A stretch of DNA of 64,000 nt from positions 62,001 through 126,000 of the forward strand of contig NZ_LDTZ01000015.1 in assembly GCF_001186365.1 (NCBI RefSeq), written 5' to 3'. The notes beneath the pieces were generated by a model. It was not told the origin of the DNA. It saw nothing but the letters and a program-made list of their open reading frames with translations, and did not search any database. Position 1 is the stretch's first letter, and each line of letters starts with the position of its first letter. Below, in pieces: positions 8,925 to 17,911 of the stretch. A program made the position numbers and the translations under genes. This DNA comes from Gordonia jacobaea (lineage in GTDB: Bacteria; Actinomycetota; Actinomycetes; Mycobacteriales; Mycobacteriaceae).

Positions 8925-10427
8925 TTGCGGTCCGGGCGAATCGTGTTGGCTGCGTTCAGCTGTGCTGTAGCGGCGCTGACGCTCTCGCCTGCGGTGTATC
9001 TGGTGGTCCGAGCGTCCGAAGCCGGTCGCGACACCATCGACTCCTATCTGCTGCGGCCTCGAACGGCTGAATTGCTTTGGAACACGGTGAGTCTGGCGAC
9101 AGCGGTTACCGCGTTGTCCGTGATCGTCGGCGTGGGATTGGCCTGGTGCCTCACCAGCGGCGTGGCAAGATCCCGCCCGCTGATGGTCGCACTACTCACC
9201 GCTCCCCTGGCAATCCCATCGTATGTATCCGGATTCGTCTGGGTGCGAACACTTCCCGACTTCTACGGCTTCCCTGCCGCCGTCCTCGTCTTGACCCTCG
9301 CGTGCTATCCGCTGGTGATGCTTCCTACCGTGGCTGCTCTCTCCGGAATAGGCAGATCCGCCGAGGACGCCGCGCGCACCCTCGGGTGCGGCGCCGCACG
9401 CGCCTTCCTCCGCGTGACACTGCCCCGTATCCGCCTCCCCGTAGCCGCAGGCGCACTACTCGTCGCGCTCTACGCGATCAGCGACTTCGGCGGCCCGGCG
9501 ATCGTGCGCTTCGAGCCCTTCACCGTCGGGATCTATAACGCCTACAACGGTAGTTTCAATCGCACGGTGGCGGCGGTCTATGGCTGCGTGCTGGCGATCA
9601 TGGCGCTCGCACTCGCGGCCGGAGAACGATTCATCCGCCGCGACGCGGAACCGAGTGCCAACGCGGAACGTACGAGGGGAATCCGCGACCACGCCGGGGC
9701 GTGGGCATTCGCGATCGGCATGATCGGCGTCGGCCTCGCGTTCCCGATTGCCGGACTGATCGGTCAGATTCTTCGCTCGCAACGAGCCGACACCGCTCTC
9801 GACGACGTCCTGCCTGCCATCGGGGCAACCCTGTCGCTGGCCGTCCAAGCCACCTTGGTGATCACGCTGTTGGCGATTCCGGTCGCCTTCTACACGGCGC
9901 GTCCACGCACCCGTCTGTCCGGATTCGTAGACACCGCAACCAATCTCGGTTACGCCCTGCCAGGGGTGACGGTAGCGCTCTCGATGGTGTTCATCGGCTT
10001 GCGGGTTGTCCCCGACTGGTATCAGACAACCGCTCTGTTGCTCATCGCCTATGCGGTGCTGTTTCTGCCGGTCAGCATCGGCCCGTTGCGCAGTGCCATC
10101 GACGCCATGCCCGACGCGGTATCCGAGGTCTCCCGGACGCTGGGCGCGGGAAGTATGGCAACACTACTGCGCGTGGTGCTGCCGATGATCGCGCCCGGAA
10201 TGCTCGCCGGTGCGGCACTCACGTGCGTGTCGGTCGCCAAGGAGCTTCCCGCAACGCTCATGCTCGCCCCCGTGGGGACCAGGACTCTGGCCGTGGACAT
10301 GTGGAGTCTGAACAATGACCTCGCCTACGGCCGTGCTGCCGTTCTGGGTCTGATACTGATCGCGGTGACCTCGATACCCACAGTCGTCTTGTCAACCTTG
10401 TTCAGTCGCAGAGGACCTTCGACGTGA
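8925..10427 (+). CDS. ABC transporter permease, two fused permease domains (FbpB-like)
   Basis: About 500 residues with roughly twelve membrane helices in two homologous halves, as in iron(III) permeases of the FbpB/SfuB type. Each half has an EAA-type loop that docks the ATPase: AEDAARTLGCG near 145 and VSEVSRTLGAG near 400, each followed by a LPxI/LPMI element. The start is uncertain: TTG at 8925 or GTG at 8943. The gene follows the binding protein by about 40 bases, and its stop overlaps the ATPase start. It forms the whole membrane channel of the importer. Confidence 0.85.
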   Translation: MRSGRIVLAAFSCAVAALTLSPAVYLVVRASEAGRDTIDSYLLRPRTAELLWNTVSLATAVTALSVIVGVGLAWCLTSGVARSRPLMVALLTAPLAIPSYVSGFVWVRTLPDFYGFPAAVLVLTLACYPLVMLPTVAALSGIGRSAEDAARTLGCGAARAFLRVTLPRIRLPVAAGALLVALYAISDFGGPAIVRFEPFTVGIYNAYNGSFNRTVAAVYGCVLAIMALALAAGERFIRRDAEPSANAERTRGIRDHAGAWAFAIGMIGVGLAFPIAGLIGQILRSQRADTALDDVLPAIGATLSLAVQATLVITLLAIPVAFYTARPRTRLSGFVDTATNLGYALPGVTVALSMVFIGLRVVPDWYQTTALLLIAYAVLFLPVSIGPLRSAIDAMPDAVSEVSRTLGAGSMATLLRVVLPMIAPGMLAGAALTCVSVAKELPATLMLAPVGTRTLAVDMWSLNNDLAYGRAAVLGLILIAVTSIPTVVLSTLFSRRGPST

Positions 10428-11497
10428 AGCACGCAGACGTGAACCACTCACCTGACGATCGGCCTAGTGTGCGCGTGGACTCGATCCGTGTCGCCTACGG
10501 TGACCACGTTGCGCTTGACGAGGTGAGTTTTGTTGTGCCGCACGGAAGCATCACTGCAGTCGTCGGGCCGTCGGGATGCGGTAAGAGCACATTGCTTCGC
10601 GCGATCTGCGGTTTGGAGCCGATCCGATCAGGCCGCATCGAGATCGACGGCCAGGAGGTGTCGAGCGCATCCCGACACGCGCCTCCTGAACGACGCCGGA
10701 TGGGACTCGTTCCCCAGGAAGGGGCGCTCTTCGAGCATCTCAGCGTCGCGGGCAACATCGGTTTCGGACTTGGCCCGTGGTGGCGCCGCGTCCCCGGCAG
10801 GCGCGATCGGATCAACGAGTTGCTGAGCGTCACCGGCCTCACCGATCTCGCAGACCGAAGCCCCACCACGCTGTCGGGAGGTCAGCGCCAGCGCGTCGCT
10901 CTGGCCCGAGCCCTGGCACCCCGGCCGGTGGTCATCGGCCTCGACGAACCATTCTCGGCACTCGATGCCGACCTGCGAGCCAGACTCCAATCCCACGTTC
11001 GCCGCGCTCTTCTGTCGGAGAATGCGACCGGACTGCTCGTCACCCACGACCGCGAGGAAGCCCTCGCCATGGCCGACCACATCGTCGTACTCATCGACGG
11101 CCGCGTTCGACAGGACGCGGCCCCGCAGACGGTCTACGTCGAACCCGCCGATCTCGACGTGGCGCGTCTCTTCGGCGACCTCGCCGACCTAGCCGCCACT
11201 GCAAGCGGCTCGGTCGCCGCAACGCGGGTCGGGCCGATGGAGCTACGGCGCGAACACCATGGCGACGGTCGAGTCCTCATCCGACCGGATGACCTCCATG
11301 TCGTCGACGACGACGACGCGCCTGCCGCTGTAGTTGATGACGTACGGTTCCGCGGACGCGACATCGTGATCTCGGCAACGACACCCCACGGCGACCCGAT
11401 TCTGGTCAGCGGTTCTGCGACGATCGAGTTTCCGATGCGAGGCCAGAGAATCCGGTATCGGCAACAGGCACCCTTACACTTTCTGCCCTCGCGGTGA
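10424..11497 (+). CDS. ABC transporter ATP-binding protein (FbpC-like)
   Basis: 357 residues; the GTG overlaps the permease stop by four bases. It has a Walker A motif GPSGCGKST (about 46-54), a Q-loop, the ABC signature LSGGQRQR, a Walker B VIGLDEPFSALDA and the switch H in THDREEALAMA. The C-terminal 110 residues form a TOBE-like regulatory domain, as in iron, spermidine and sugar importers. It should power uptake of the ligand caught by the lipoprotein encoded at 7849. Family certain; iron substrate probable. Confidence 0.9.
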   Translation: MKHADVNHSPDDRPSVRVDSIRVAYGDHVALDEVSFVVPHGSITAVVGPSGCGKSTLLRAICGLEPIRSGRIEIDGQEVSSASRHAPPERRRMGLVPQEGALFEHLSVAGNIGFGLGPWWRRVPGRRDRINELLSVTGLTDLADRSPTTLSGGQRQRVALARALAPRPVVIGLDEPFSALDADLRARLQSHVRRALLSENATGLLVTHDREEALAMADHIVVLIDGRVRQDAAPQTVYVEPADLDVARLFGDLADLAATASGSVAATRVGPMELRREHHGDGRVLIRPDDLHVVDDDDAPAAVVDDVRFRGRDIVISATTPHGDPILVSGSATIEFPMRGQRIRYRQQAPLHFLPSR

Positions 11498-11553
11498 ATG
11501 TCTGTGCGACAGCAGGTTTCACTATGGGGCAAGAGATCGACACGGTTCGTGGA

Positions 11554-12354
11554 TCAGGCGGTCTGCTTGGCCGACAATCTTGCTGCCCACTGCCCGGGAG
11601 CATGACCGAACTTCCGGCGGAAGGCGCGCGTGAAGGTTGAGACGTCCGAGAAGCCGCTGTGGCGTGCTGCCGCCTGCACTGACGAGCCGTGCGTGATCAT
11701 CTCGGCGGCGAGAGCAAGGCGACGATCGCGTATCTCAGCGGCAGGTGTGTGCCCACCCTCGGACAGAATCTGCTGCAGCGAACGCAGAGACACATGACAT
11801 TCTCGCGCCAACGTCGACGCATCGAAGTCCGGGTCAGTGAACCGCTCCTGGATTTGCTCGAGGATCCGAGCGCGGACCTGGGTACGCGATGATGCGCCGA
11901 GCCGCTCCGACGCGGCGCGGATCTGGCGTTGGTAGGCGGTCTCGGGCTCCCGCGATCGGGCTGCCAATTGTTCGGTGGCGTCAGCGAAGGACAACAGAGT
12001 GTGGCCGGTATCGGTCAGGGGACGAGTCGACCACGACACCGGTAGCGCCCGATCATCACGGGTGATGAACCATTCGGGGTCGGCGACGGCCCGATCGGAA
12101 CTCGGCTGATCGAGAATCGGGCAGGAATCCGCCGGGTAGCGCGAACCATCCGGGTGCCAGGAATGCAGTGTGTCGTGACTCGGCGCACCGATGACATCGG
12201 CACTCGAGGCATAGCCGAGGAGTCCGAGGGCAGCCTGATTGGCCAGGACGACCCGTCCGCCACTGTCGATAACCCAAAGTGGCGTGGGGGTGACCTCGAT
12301 GACCGCCGACAACAGACCGGGATCGGCACTCGTCAGATCTCGTGTTGCGCTCAT
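11554..12354 (-). CDS. AraC-family regulator with N-terminal PAS sensor, divergent from cyanase
   Basis: 266 residues. Residues 10-120 look like a PAS domain (TPLWVIDSGGRVVLANQAALGLLGY), and residues 165-260 carry two AraC-type helix-turn-helix motifs, including ARECHVSLRSLQQIL and ARHSGFSDVSTFTRAFRR. It is transcribed divergently from cynS across a 200-bp gap and is therefore the likely activator of the cyanase/FNT genes. It would stand in place of the LysR-type CynR of enterobacteria. The PAS ligand is unknown. The regulatory link is inferred from position only. Confidence 0.82.
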   Translation of the reverse strand: MSATRDLTSADPGLLSAVIEVTPTPLWVIDSGGRVVLANQAALGLLGYASSADVIGAPSHDTLHSWHPDGSRYPADSCPILDQPSSDRAVADPEWFITRDDRALPVSWSTRPLTDTGHTLLSFADATEQLAARSREPETAYQRQIRAASERLGASSRTQVRARILEQIQERFTDPDFDASTLARECHVSLRSLQQILSEGGHTPAAEIRDRRLALAAEMITHGSSVQAAARHSGFSDVSTFTRAFRRKFGHAPGQWAARLSAKQTA

Positions 12355-12556
12355 GTCCCGACTCCCTGAGTGGATGGTGGTTGTCGCGAAACTACGAAGC
12401 GGTCATTTCCATTTCGTTGGACGCCGGTAACCCGGATGTAAATCGCACGGTTTGCGCGAATCGCCCGAATCGCTGCGTGGATCGTCATTGTCGGTATGCG
12501 ACCACCGAGGCAGCCTGAGTTCACAACCAATCGATCCACCAACTGCAGGAGAAGAC

Positions 12557-13003
12557 ATGGCGCACAACGCAATTTCCGCCCCGGCGATCGAAGTCGACGA
12601 CGCTCGTCGGTCGGCCGGACTGTCATGGCAGAAGCTCGCGGACCACATCGATCGACCGCTGGTGTGGACGGTAGCCGCACTGCTCGGGAGCCACCCTGTC
12701 CCCCGCGAACAGGCCGAGGCAGTCCGCGATCTGCTGTCTCTGAGTGAGGAGACGACGACGGCGCTGCAACGTCAGCCCTACCGGGTTGCCGACTCCGATC
12801 TCGCGTCCGACCCGACGATCTACCGCTTCCTCGAACTCATCAACGTCTATGGCCCAGCATTCAAAGCGCTGATCCACGAGGAGTTCGGTGACGGAATCAT
12901 GAGCGCGATCAACTGCAACATCTCGTTCGACCGACGTTCGGACCCGGGCGGCGACCGCGTCGTCGTGACGATCGACGGCAAGTTCCTGCCCTACCAGTGG
13001 TGA
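12557..13003 (+). CDS. cynS: Cyanate hydratase (cyanase)
   Basis: 148 residues from the ATG at 12557, with AGGAG nine bases upstream. It catalyses bicarbonate-dependent breakdown of cyanate to ammonia and CO2. The N-terminal half is a helix-turn-helix-like bundle; the C-terminal half holds the catalytic segment YRFLELINVYGPAFKALIHE with the conserved Arg and Glu, and the catalytic Ser in DGIMSAI. The ending (VVTIDGKFLPYQW) is typical and the length normal, so the gene looks intact. An FNT channel follows 27 bases later. Confidence 0.96.
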   Translation: MAHNAISAPAIEVDDARRSAGLSWQKLADHIDRPLVWTVAALLGSHPVPREQAEAVRDLLSLSEETTTALQRQPYRVADSDLASDPTIYRFLELINVYGPAFKALIHEEFGDGIMSAINCNISFDRRSDPGGDRVVVTIDGKFLPYQW

Positions 13004-13030
13004 CGGCCCGACGAGAAGGAGACCGCAGAC

Positions 13031-13915
13031 ATGTCTTATGTGAAACCAGCAGAACTCGCCACCCGGATGGTCGACGCCGGTGAGTCAAAGGTGTACCTTT
13101 CCACGCGTGACACCCTGATCCGGGCCTATATGGCGGGAGCAATTCTCGCGCTCGCTGCGGCCTTCGCGGTCACTGTGAGCACGCAAACCGGCCAACCGCT
13201 GCTAGGGGCCCTGCTCTTCCCTGTCGGATTCTGCATGCTTTATCTACTCGGATTCGACCTATTGACGGCGGTGTTCACTCTCGTTCCGCTCGCCTGGTTG
13301 GACAAGCGACCCGGGGTGACGTTCGGCAGGATGATGCGAAACTGGGGACTCGTCTTCATCGGCAACTTTGCCGGGGCACTCACGACCGCACTATTCGTGG
13401 CCATCTACCTGACCTACGCCTTCTCTGCCGACGCGGGAGCTATCGGTGAGGCTCTGCAGAAAATCGGCGAGAATCGGACAGTTGGTTACTCTGCCTATGG
13501 CGCCGCGGGCATGCTGGCGCTGTTCATCCGGGGCGTGATGTGCAACTGGATGGTATCCACCGCCGCAGTCGGTGCCATGCTCTCGGATAGCCTGCCCGGC
13601 AAGGTGATTGCCATGTGGATGCCGATCTTGGTCTTCTTCTACCTCGGTTTCGAGCACTCCGTGGTCAACATGTTCCTGTTCCCCATCGGGCTGATGCTTG
13701 GCGGAGACTTCACCGTCGTCGACTATCTGCTGTGGAACGAAATCCCAACAGTCCTCGGCAACCTCGTCGGAGGACTGGCCCTCGTAGGCATCGTCATCTA
13801 CGTCACCCACGGACGGACCCGACCATCGCGATCCCGGGCGACCAAGAAGAGCAGCACCACGACGGAGGACATTGCCGTCGTTGAGCGCACCGACACAAAG
13901 CAGGCCGCGCAGTAA
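13031..13915 (+). CDS. Formate/nitrite-transporter (FNT) family channel next to cyanase
   Basis: 294 residues with six expected membrane helices and the FNT hallmarks: LGFDLLTAVFTL, a long NWGLVFIGNFAGAL helix and RGVMCNWMVSTAA (the LxCNWxV signature). FNT proteins pass small monovalent anions such as formate, nitrite or hydrosulfide. Here the gene directly follows cynS with an AGAAGGAGA ribosome site. A role in cyanate entry, or in handling bicarbonate or nitrite, is plausible and would replace CynX or CynT. The hydrophilic C-terminus is rich in Lys, Arg and Thr. Substrate inferred from context. Confidence 0.85.
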   Translation: MSYVKPAELATRMVDAGESKVYLSTRDTLIRAYMAGAILALAAAFAVTVSTQTGQPLLGALLFPVGFCMLYLLGFDLLTAVFTLVPLAWLDKRPGVTFGRMMRNWGLVFIGNFAGALTTALFVAIYLTYAFSADAGAIGEALQKIGENRTVGYSAYGAAGMLALFIRGVMCNWMVSTAAVGAMLSDSLPGKVIAMWMPILVFFYLGFEHSVVNMFLFPIGLMLGGDFTVVDYLLWNEIPTVLGNLVGGLALVGIVIYVTHGRTRPSRSRATKKSSTTTEDIAVVERTDTKQAAQ

Positions 13916-13936
13916 CCGGACCGTCTGTAACACGGC

Positions 13937-13977
13937 GCGGGGCGTCGTCGTCTCACACGTAGACGACGACGCCCCGC
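13937..13977 (+). terminator. Long hairpin terminator after FNT gene
   Basis: A perfect 17-bp stem (13937-13953 with 13961-13977) and a 7-nt loop, 21 bases after the FNT stop. There is no U tract, but actinobacterial terminators often lack one. It probably ends the cynS-FNT transcript. Confidence 0.75.
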
Positions 13978-14114
13978 CACTGCCTTGACCTGCGTCGATC
14001 CCGGATCTGAGCCTCTCCGGCAAACACGACATGTCGCCCAAGCCGCGCGTCTGATAGTCTCGCCGTGTCCATTCCGATATCAAAGCGTTACCAACTTAGA
14101 GCGGACGTATAGCA

Positions 14115-14876
14115 GTGCCTCACCACCGATTGACCGACCGTGACTCGATCCCGAACGCGACGCGTGCGGTCTTTGACTCGCCACCTCGCGCCAGCCGTGG
14201 TCAGCACCGCGCAGCTTCCAACAACGCGCACACCCTCAAGCTGAAGACCGCGACCGTCGCCGCGATCACCGGAGTGATCGGCCTCGGTTCCGTTGGCGCA
14301 GCGCAGGCCGCCGCAAAGCCGGCTCCGAAGCCCGCAGCACCGACCGTGGCGTTGCCGGAGAACATCAAGCTGCCAGAGAACATCAAGCTTCCGGAAAACA
14401 TCAAGCTGCCCGAGAACATCAAGCTGCCACCGCAGCTAGAGGAACTCACCCGCAACGCGTTGCCCCCGAATGCGTCGGTACCGGGCAAGAAGCGTGCCGT
14501 TGCACCTACCACCGGCACCGTGACCTCCGGGTACGGCGCCCGCTGGGGATCGCATCACAACGGCGTCGACATTGCCAACCGCGTCGGCACTCCGATCCAC
14601 GCCGTCACCGACGGCACCGTCCTCGAATCGGGCCCGGCGTCGGGCTTCGGGATGTGGGTTCGTGTTCGCCAGGACGACGGCACAACCGGTGTCTACGGAC
14701 ACGTCAACGAGAGCTTCGTCAGGGCGGGCCAGAAGGTTCACGTCGGCCAGACGATCGCCACCGTCGGCAATCGTGGACAGTCCACTGGCCCCCACCTGCA
14801 TTACGAGGTCTGGGACAAGAACCAGCAGAAGATCAACCCGCAGGCGTGGTTGGCATCGCGCGGGGTCAACCCCTGA
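14115..14876 (+). CDS. Secreted M23-family peptidoglycan peptidase with LPENIK repeats
   Basis: 253 residues from a GTG at 14115. A positively charged N-terminal region precedes a hydrophobic segment (about 43-67) ending in an AQAAA cleavage region. Residues 80-103 are four exact LPENIK hexapeptides, then a Pro/Gln-rich linker. Residues 130-250 form a lysostaphin-type M23 zinc endopeptidase with GSHHNGVDIA (zinc His and Asp), YGHV and GPHLHYEV. Such enzymes cut peptide cross-links in the cell wall. It is monocistronic, between a terminator and a small membrane protein gene. All metal and catalytic residues are present. Confidence 0.88.
   Translation: MPHHRLTDRDSIPNATRAVFDSPPRASRGQHRAASNNAHTLKLKTATVAAITGVIGLGSVGAAQAAAKPAPKPAAPTVALPENIKLPENIKLPENIKLPENIKLPPQLEELTRNALPPNASVPGKKRAVAPTTGTVTSGYGARWGSHHNGVDIANRVGTPIHAVTDGTVLESGPASGFGMWVRVRQDDGTTGVYGHVNESFVRAGQKVHVGQTIATVGNRGQSTGPHLHYEVWDKNQQKINPQAWLASRGVNP
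14352..14423 (+). repeat. Four tandem 18-bp repeats encoding LPENIK
   Basis: Four consecutive 18-bp units in the M23 peptidase gene, each encoding LPENIK. They differ only at synonymous sites, so the peptide is kept exactly while the DNA has drifted. The copy number could change in frame by slippage. It may be a spacer or a wall-binding segment. Confidence 0.85.
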
Positions 14877-14960
14877 CCTCCAACCCCTGACCTCTCGGGG
14901 CAGTATTCTCGACGATGTGCGCTGATCGGCGCACATCGTCGCAGGCCCCTGGAGATCGCC

Positions 14961-15107
14961 ATGGGATTCATCTTCTTCACACTGCTCGTCGTTGCCGGCG
15001 TCATCGGCCTCATCTACAAGCTCAAGCACGACAAGCCGCAGGATCACGACGGCATGATCAGCTACGACAGCACGGGCTCGAACCCTTCGGATTCGAGCAA
15101 CGACTGA
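14961..15107 (+). CDS. Small single-pass membrane protein, 48 residues, function unknown
   Basis: An ATG at 14961, with CTGGAGA ahead of it, opens 48 codons. The protein has one hydrophobic helix (residues 2-19, FIFFTLLVVAGVIGLIY), then a Lys-rich turn (KLKHDK) and an acidic, Ser-rich tail ending SDSSND. It would sit in the membrane with a short cytoplasmic tail. I do not recognise a family. The clean ribosome site, charge pattern and single in-frame stop support it as real. It lies between the M23 peptidase and a convergent MFS pump gene. Confidence 0.6.
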   Translation: MGFIFFTLLVVAGVIGLIYKLKHDKPQDHDGMISYDSTGSNPSDSSND

Positions 15108-15154
15108 TCGCTCTCCGGTCACACACTGCACCTGCGATGAGACTCGAGCCGCCG

Positions 15155-16780
15155 TCACTTTCCCACCGCGGCCGGCTCATCCTTGCCCAATTCTGCGCCG
15201 GGAACCGTCGGAAGTCGTTGAGCGACAACTAGTCCGAGCAACGCCAAGAATACGGCCAGCAGGATCGCCATCTTGATCGCCTCCAACTGGGCGTTGACGT
15301 AGTCGTCGACAAGTGTCGACACCTCACCGGCGGGGATATCGTGCTCCTGAGCAACCGCCTCGAGCTGGTCTCGTCCGAGGATTTCGACGCCGTTCGCCGT
15401 CGCGTCATTGATCTGACTCTTCGTCTGCGCCGAGATCGTCGAGTCTGCCTGAGCTGCCGTATTGAAGCCCGAACTGAGCGCGGCAACAAGTAGCGCACCG
15501 AGCAGCGCAACGCCCACGGATGTCCCGATGTTCTGGGCCGTGCCCTGCAAGCCGCCCGCTTCACCACGGTCACGATTGCCCACCGACGACATGATCACGT
15601 TGCCGAGTTGTGCTGCTATGAAACCGAATCCGGCGCCGAAGATGGCCATGCCGATGGCGAACACAACACTGTTGAGCTCGGGATCGATGGTGGTCACCAG
15701 AAGTACGCAACCGACGATCACAAGCACCAGACCGATTCTGACCATCCGCCGGGGCGACTGCGTCGCAGCCAGTTTCGGGCTGGCGAACGCCGCGATCAGC
15801 ATGGCCACCGACATGGGCGCGAGCTTCACTCCTGTCTCGAAAGCGTTCATCTGCAGTGCGTACTGCAGGTAGATCGGGATGATGAAGAACATCCCGCCGA
15901 TAATGGTCTGCTGCGCGAGCAGCATGATCAATCCGTTGCGCAGCTGCAGTTTTCGAAGCAACGCGGGGTGAAGCAGCGGTGTGCCGCCACGGTCGATGAC
16001 ACGACGCTCCCAGGAGACAAGACCGATGAGCACAAAGACGCCGAGCGCAATCATGAACGGCACCACCGAGAAACCGAACGGTGTCACTCTCACGTCGCCG
16101 ATCGTCAGTGCGCCTCGCGGCCTGATGAAGCCCCAGGTGCCTGCCTGCAGCAGCGCGATCACGATGAGCCCGAGTCCCGCTACCGACAACGCGGTTCCGA
16201 CCCAGTCCATCCCCCCGGGCTCAGCCTTCTCGTCGTCGGCGATGGCACGCACCGCAAGCACGACGAGGATGCACACGACGGTCTCCGCGGCGAACACCAC
16301 CCGCCAGGTGAGTGCTTCAGTCACCCATCCGCCGATCAACGGACCGGCCGCCGCGCCGGCTGCGGCAATACCGCCGAGGGCGCTGTAGGCGGTTGCGCGG
16401 TCGCGACCCGAATAGTTCGACGCCGTCAACGAAATGATCGCAGGCATCACCATGACGGCTCCGGCGCCCTCAACGAAGGACCATCCGAACAAGAGCATGC
16501 CGATGTTCTGGCTGAATGCCGTGATGAGCGAACCGATTCCGTACACGATGAGCCCGATGGCGAAAACCTTCCGCCTGCCGAACATATCGCCGAGGCGACC
16601 GCCGAAGAGCATGAACGATCCCATGACCAGTGTGTAGAGGGTGATCGCGAGTTGGACCTGGGTCAACGTCGTGCCGAGGTCGGCAACGACCTGCGACACC
16701 GACACGTTCATGACCGTGGTGTCGAGCACCATGATGAACTGTGCAGCGCTGAGGATGAGGAGGACCCTCCACCGTCGCAT
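15155..16780 (-). CDS. MFS multidrug transporter, DHA2/EmrB-QacA type (14 helices)
   Basis: About 541 residues from the ATG at 16780; a TTG 60 bases upstream is in frame but gives no conserved sequence. The start RRWRVLLILSAAQFIMVLDTTVMNVSV is the classic DHA2 helix 1 with motif D1. Motif A (GGRLGDMFGRRKVF) and motif C (GPLIGGWV) follow. Fourteen helices fit the length. These proton-driven pumps export drugs or lipophilic compounds. A periplasmic loop near the C-terminus is rich in Asp and Gln. No regulator is adjacent, and the natural substrate is unknown. Confidence 0.85.
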   Translation of the reverse strand: MRRWRVLLILSAAQFIMVLDTTVMNVSVSQVVADLGTTLTQVQLAITLYTLVMGSFMLFGGRLGDMFGRRKVFAIGLIVYGIGSLITAFSQNIGMLLFGWSFVEGAGAVMVMPAIISLTASNYSGRDRATAYSALGGIAAAGAAAGPLIGGWVTEALTWRVVFAAETVVCILVVLAVRAIADDEKAEPGGMDWVGTALSVAGLGLIVIALLQAGTWGFIRPRGALTIGDVRVTPFGFSVVPFMIALGVFVLIGLVSWERRVIDRGGTPLLHPALLRKLQLRNGLIMLLAQQTIIGGMFFIIPIYLQYALQMNAFETGVKLAPMSVAMLIAAFASPKLAATQSPRRMVRIGLVLVIVGCVLLVTTIDPELNSVVFAIGMAIFGAGFGFIAAQLGNVIMSSVGNRDRGEAGGLQGTAQNIGTSVGVALLGALLVAALSSGFNTAAQADSTISAQTKSQINDATANGVEILGRDQLEAVAQEHDIPAGEVSTLVDDYVNAQLEAIKMAILLAVFLALLGLVVAQRLPTVPGAELGKDEPAAVGK

Positions 16781-17055
16781 GGCAGCACGATACGCGGAAC
16801 GCCCTGGCCGCACGCGGTTTCTGCCCGACAGCGGAGGCAATCTCTACTGATTGGTCGACAGCCACGATCTCAGACCGCGCCGAGTGCGGACACCGACTTC
16901 CTCGCTGAGAATGGCCACCTCGCACACCGTTACATTGGGCCTGTACAACCTCAGCAAGGCTAACCATTTGGGCCATTTGGGAGACGCCCACCAATGGCGG
17001 TAAAACAGTCGCGAGCAACGTCACGTCCGAGTTGAGCCCACACGAGGGAGCCACG

Positions 17056-17868
17056 ATGAACCGTCGCCGACTGACTGTGAACTGCTCGATGCTGTTCACC
17101 GACCTACCGTTGCTGCGCAGACCCCAGGCGGCGCGCGATGCGGGTTTCGACGCCGTCGAATTCTGGTGGCCGTTCGACGACGCTGTCCCTGCCGATCGAG
17201 CCGTCGACGAGTTCGTGACGGCGATCGACGACGCCGGGGTACGCCTCACCCACCTCAACCTCGCAGCGGGTGATCTCGCGGCGGGCGAGCGCGGACTGCT
17301 GTCGCATCCGCAGCGGGCGCGCGAGTTCGTCGACAGCATCGACGTCGCGGTCGGAATGGGTGCACGACTGCGTACTGTGGGTTTCAACGCGCTCTACGGC
17401 AACCGAGTATCCGGACTCGATGCCGCCGAACAAGACTCACTGGCAGTCGACAACCTTGCCGTCGCGGCTCGTGCCGCTGCGACGATCGGCGCGCAGATCC
17501 TCCTCGAACCACTCAGTGCGATCCCGGACTATCCGCTCCGCCTCGCCGATGATGCGCTCGCAGTGGCCGACGCCGTTCGACGCGAGCACCGGATTGACAA
17601 CGTCGCGCTCCTCGCTGATCTCTACCACCTGTCGACGAACGGCGACGACCTCGACCACGTGCTCTCGCACCACACCGGGCGGATCGGTCATGTGCAGATC
17701 GCCGACGCCCCTGGCCGTGGCGAACCAGGCACGGGCACAATGGACTTCGCGCGATACCTGGGTGCGCTCGACGAAGCCGGATACCAGGGATGGATCAGTC
17801 TCGAGTATCGCCCGACGCTGCCCGACCCGTTCTCGTGGATCGCGGAGTTCGCAGACGGCGCACACTGA
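17056..17868 (+). CDS. hyi: Hydroxypyruvate isomerase-like TIM-barrel sugar isomerase
   Basis: 270 residues from the ATG at 17056, preceded by GAGGGAG. It has the AP-endonuclease-2/xylose-isomerase TIM-barrel fold. The start NCSMLFTDLPLLRRPQAARD and the segments FDAVEFWWPF, QILLEPLS, LLADLYHLS and YQGWISLEYRP match hydroxypyruvate isomerases. The Glu, Asp, His and Glu metal ligands fall where expected. It interconverts hydroxypyruvate and tartronate semialdehyde, and the following gene encodes the reductase that uses tartronate semialdehyde. Together they suggest glyoxylate/glycerate metabolism. A related sugar isomerase activity is possible. Confidence 0.82.
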   Translation: MNRRRLTVNCSMLFTDLPLLRRPQAARDAGFDAVEFWWPFDDAVPADRAVDEFVTAIDDAGVRLTHLNLAAGDLAAGERGLLSHPQRAREFVDSIDVAVGMGARLRTVGFNALYGNRVSGLDAAEQDSLAVDNLAVAARAAATIGAQILLEPLSAIPDYPLRLADDALAVADAVRREHRIDNVALLADLYHLSTNGDDLDHVLSHHTGRIGHVQIADAPGRGEPGTGTMDFARYLGALDEAGYQGWISLEYRPTLPDPFSWIAEFADGAH

Positions 17869-17911
17869 GACACGGCACTCGGATCACCGCACCACGGAGG
17901 AGCACCTCATC

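Noticed and set aside
13978-14114. c-di-AMP (ydaO) riboswitch before the M23 peptidase or the KimA-like gene
   Set aside because: Such riboswitches often precede these gene types in actinomycetes, but the conserved core could not be found in either leader.
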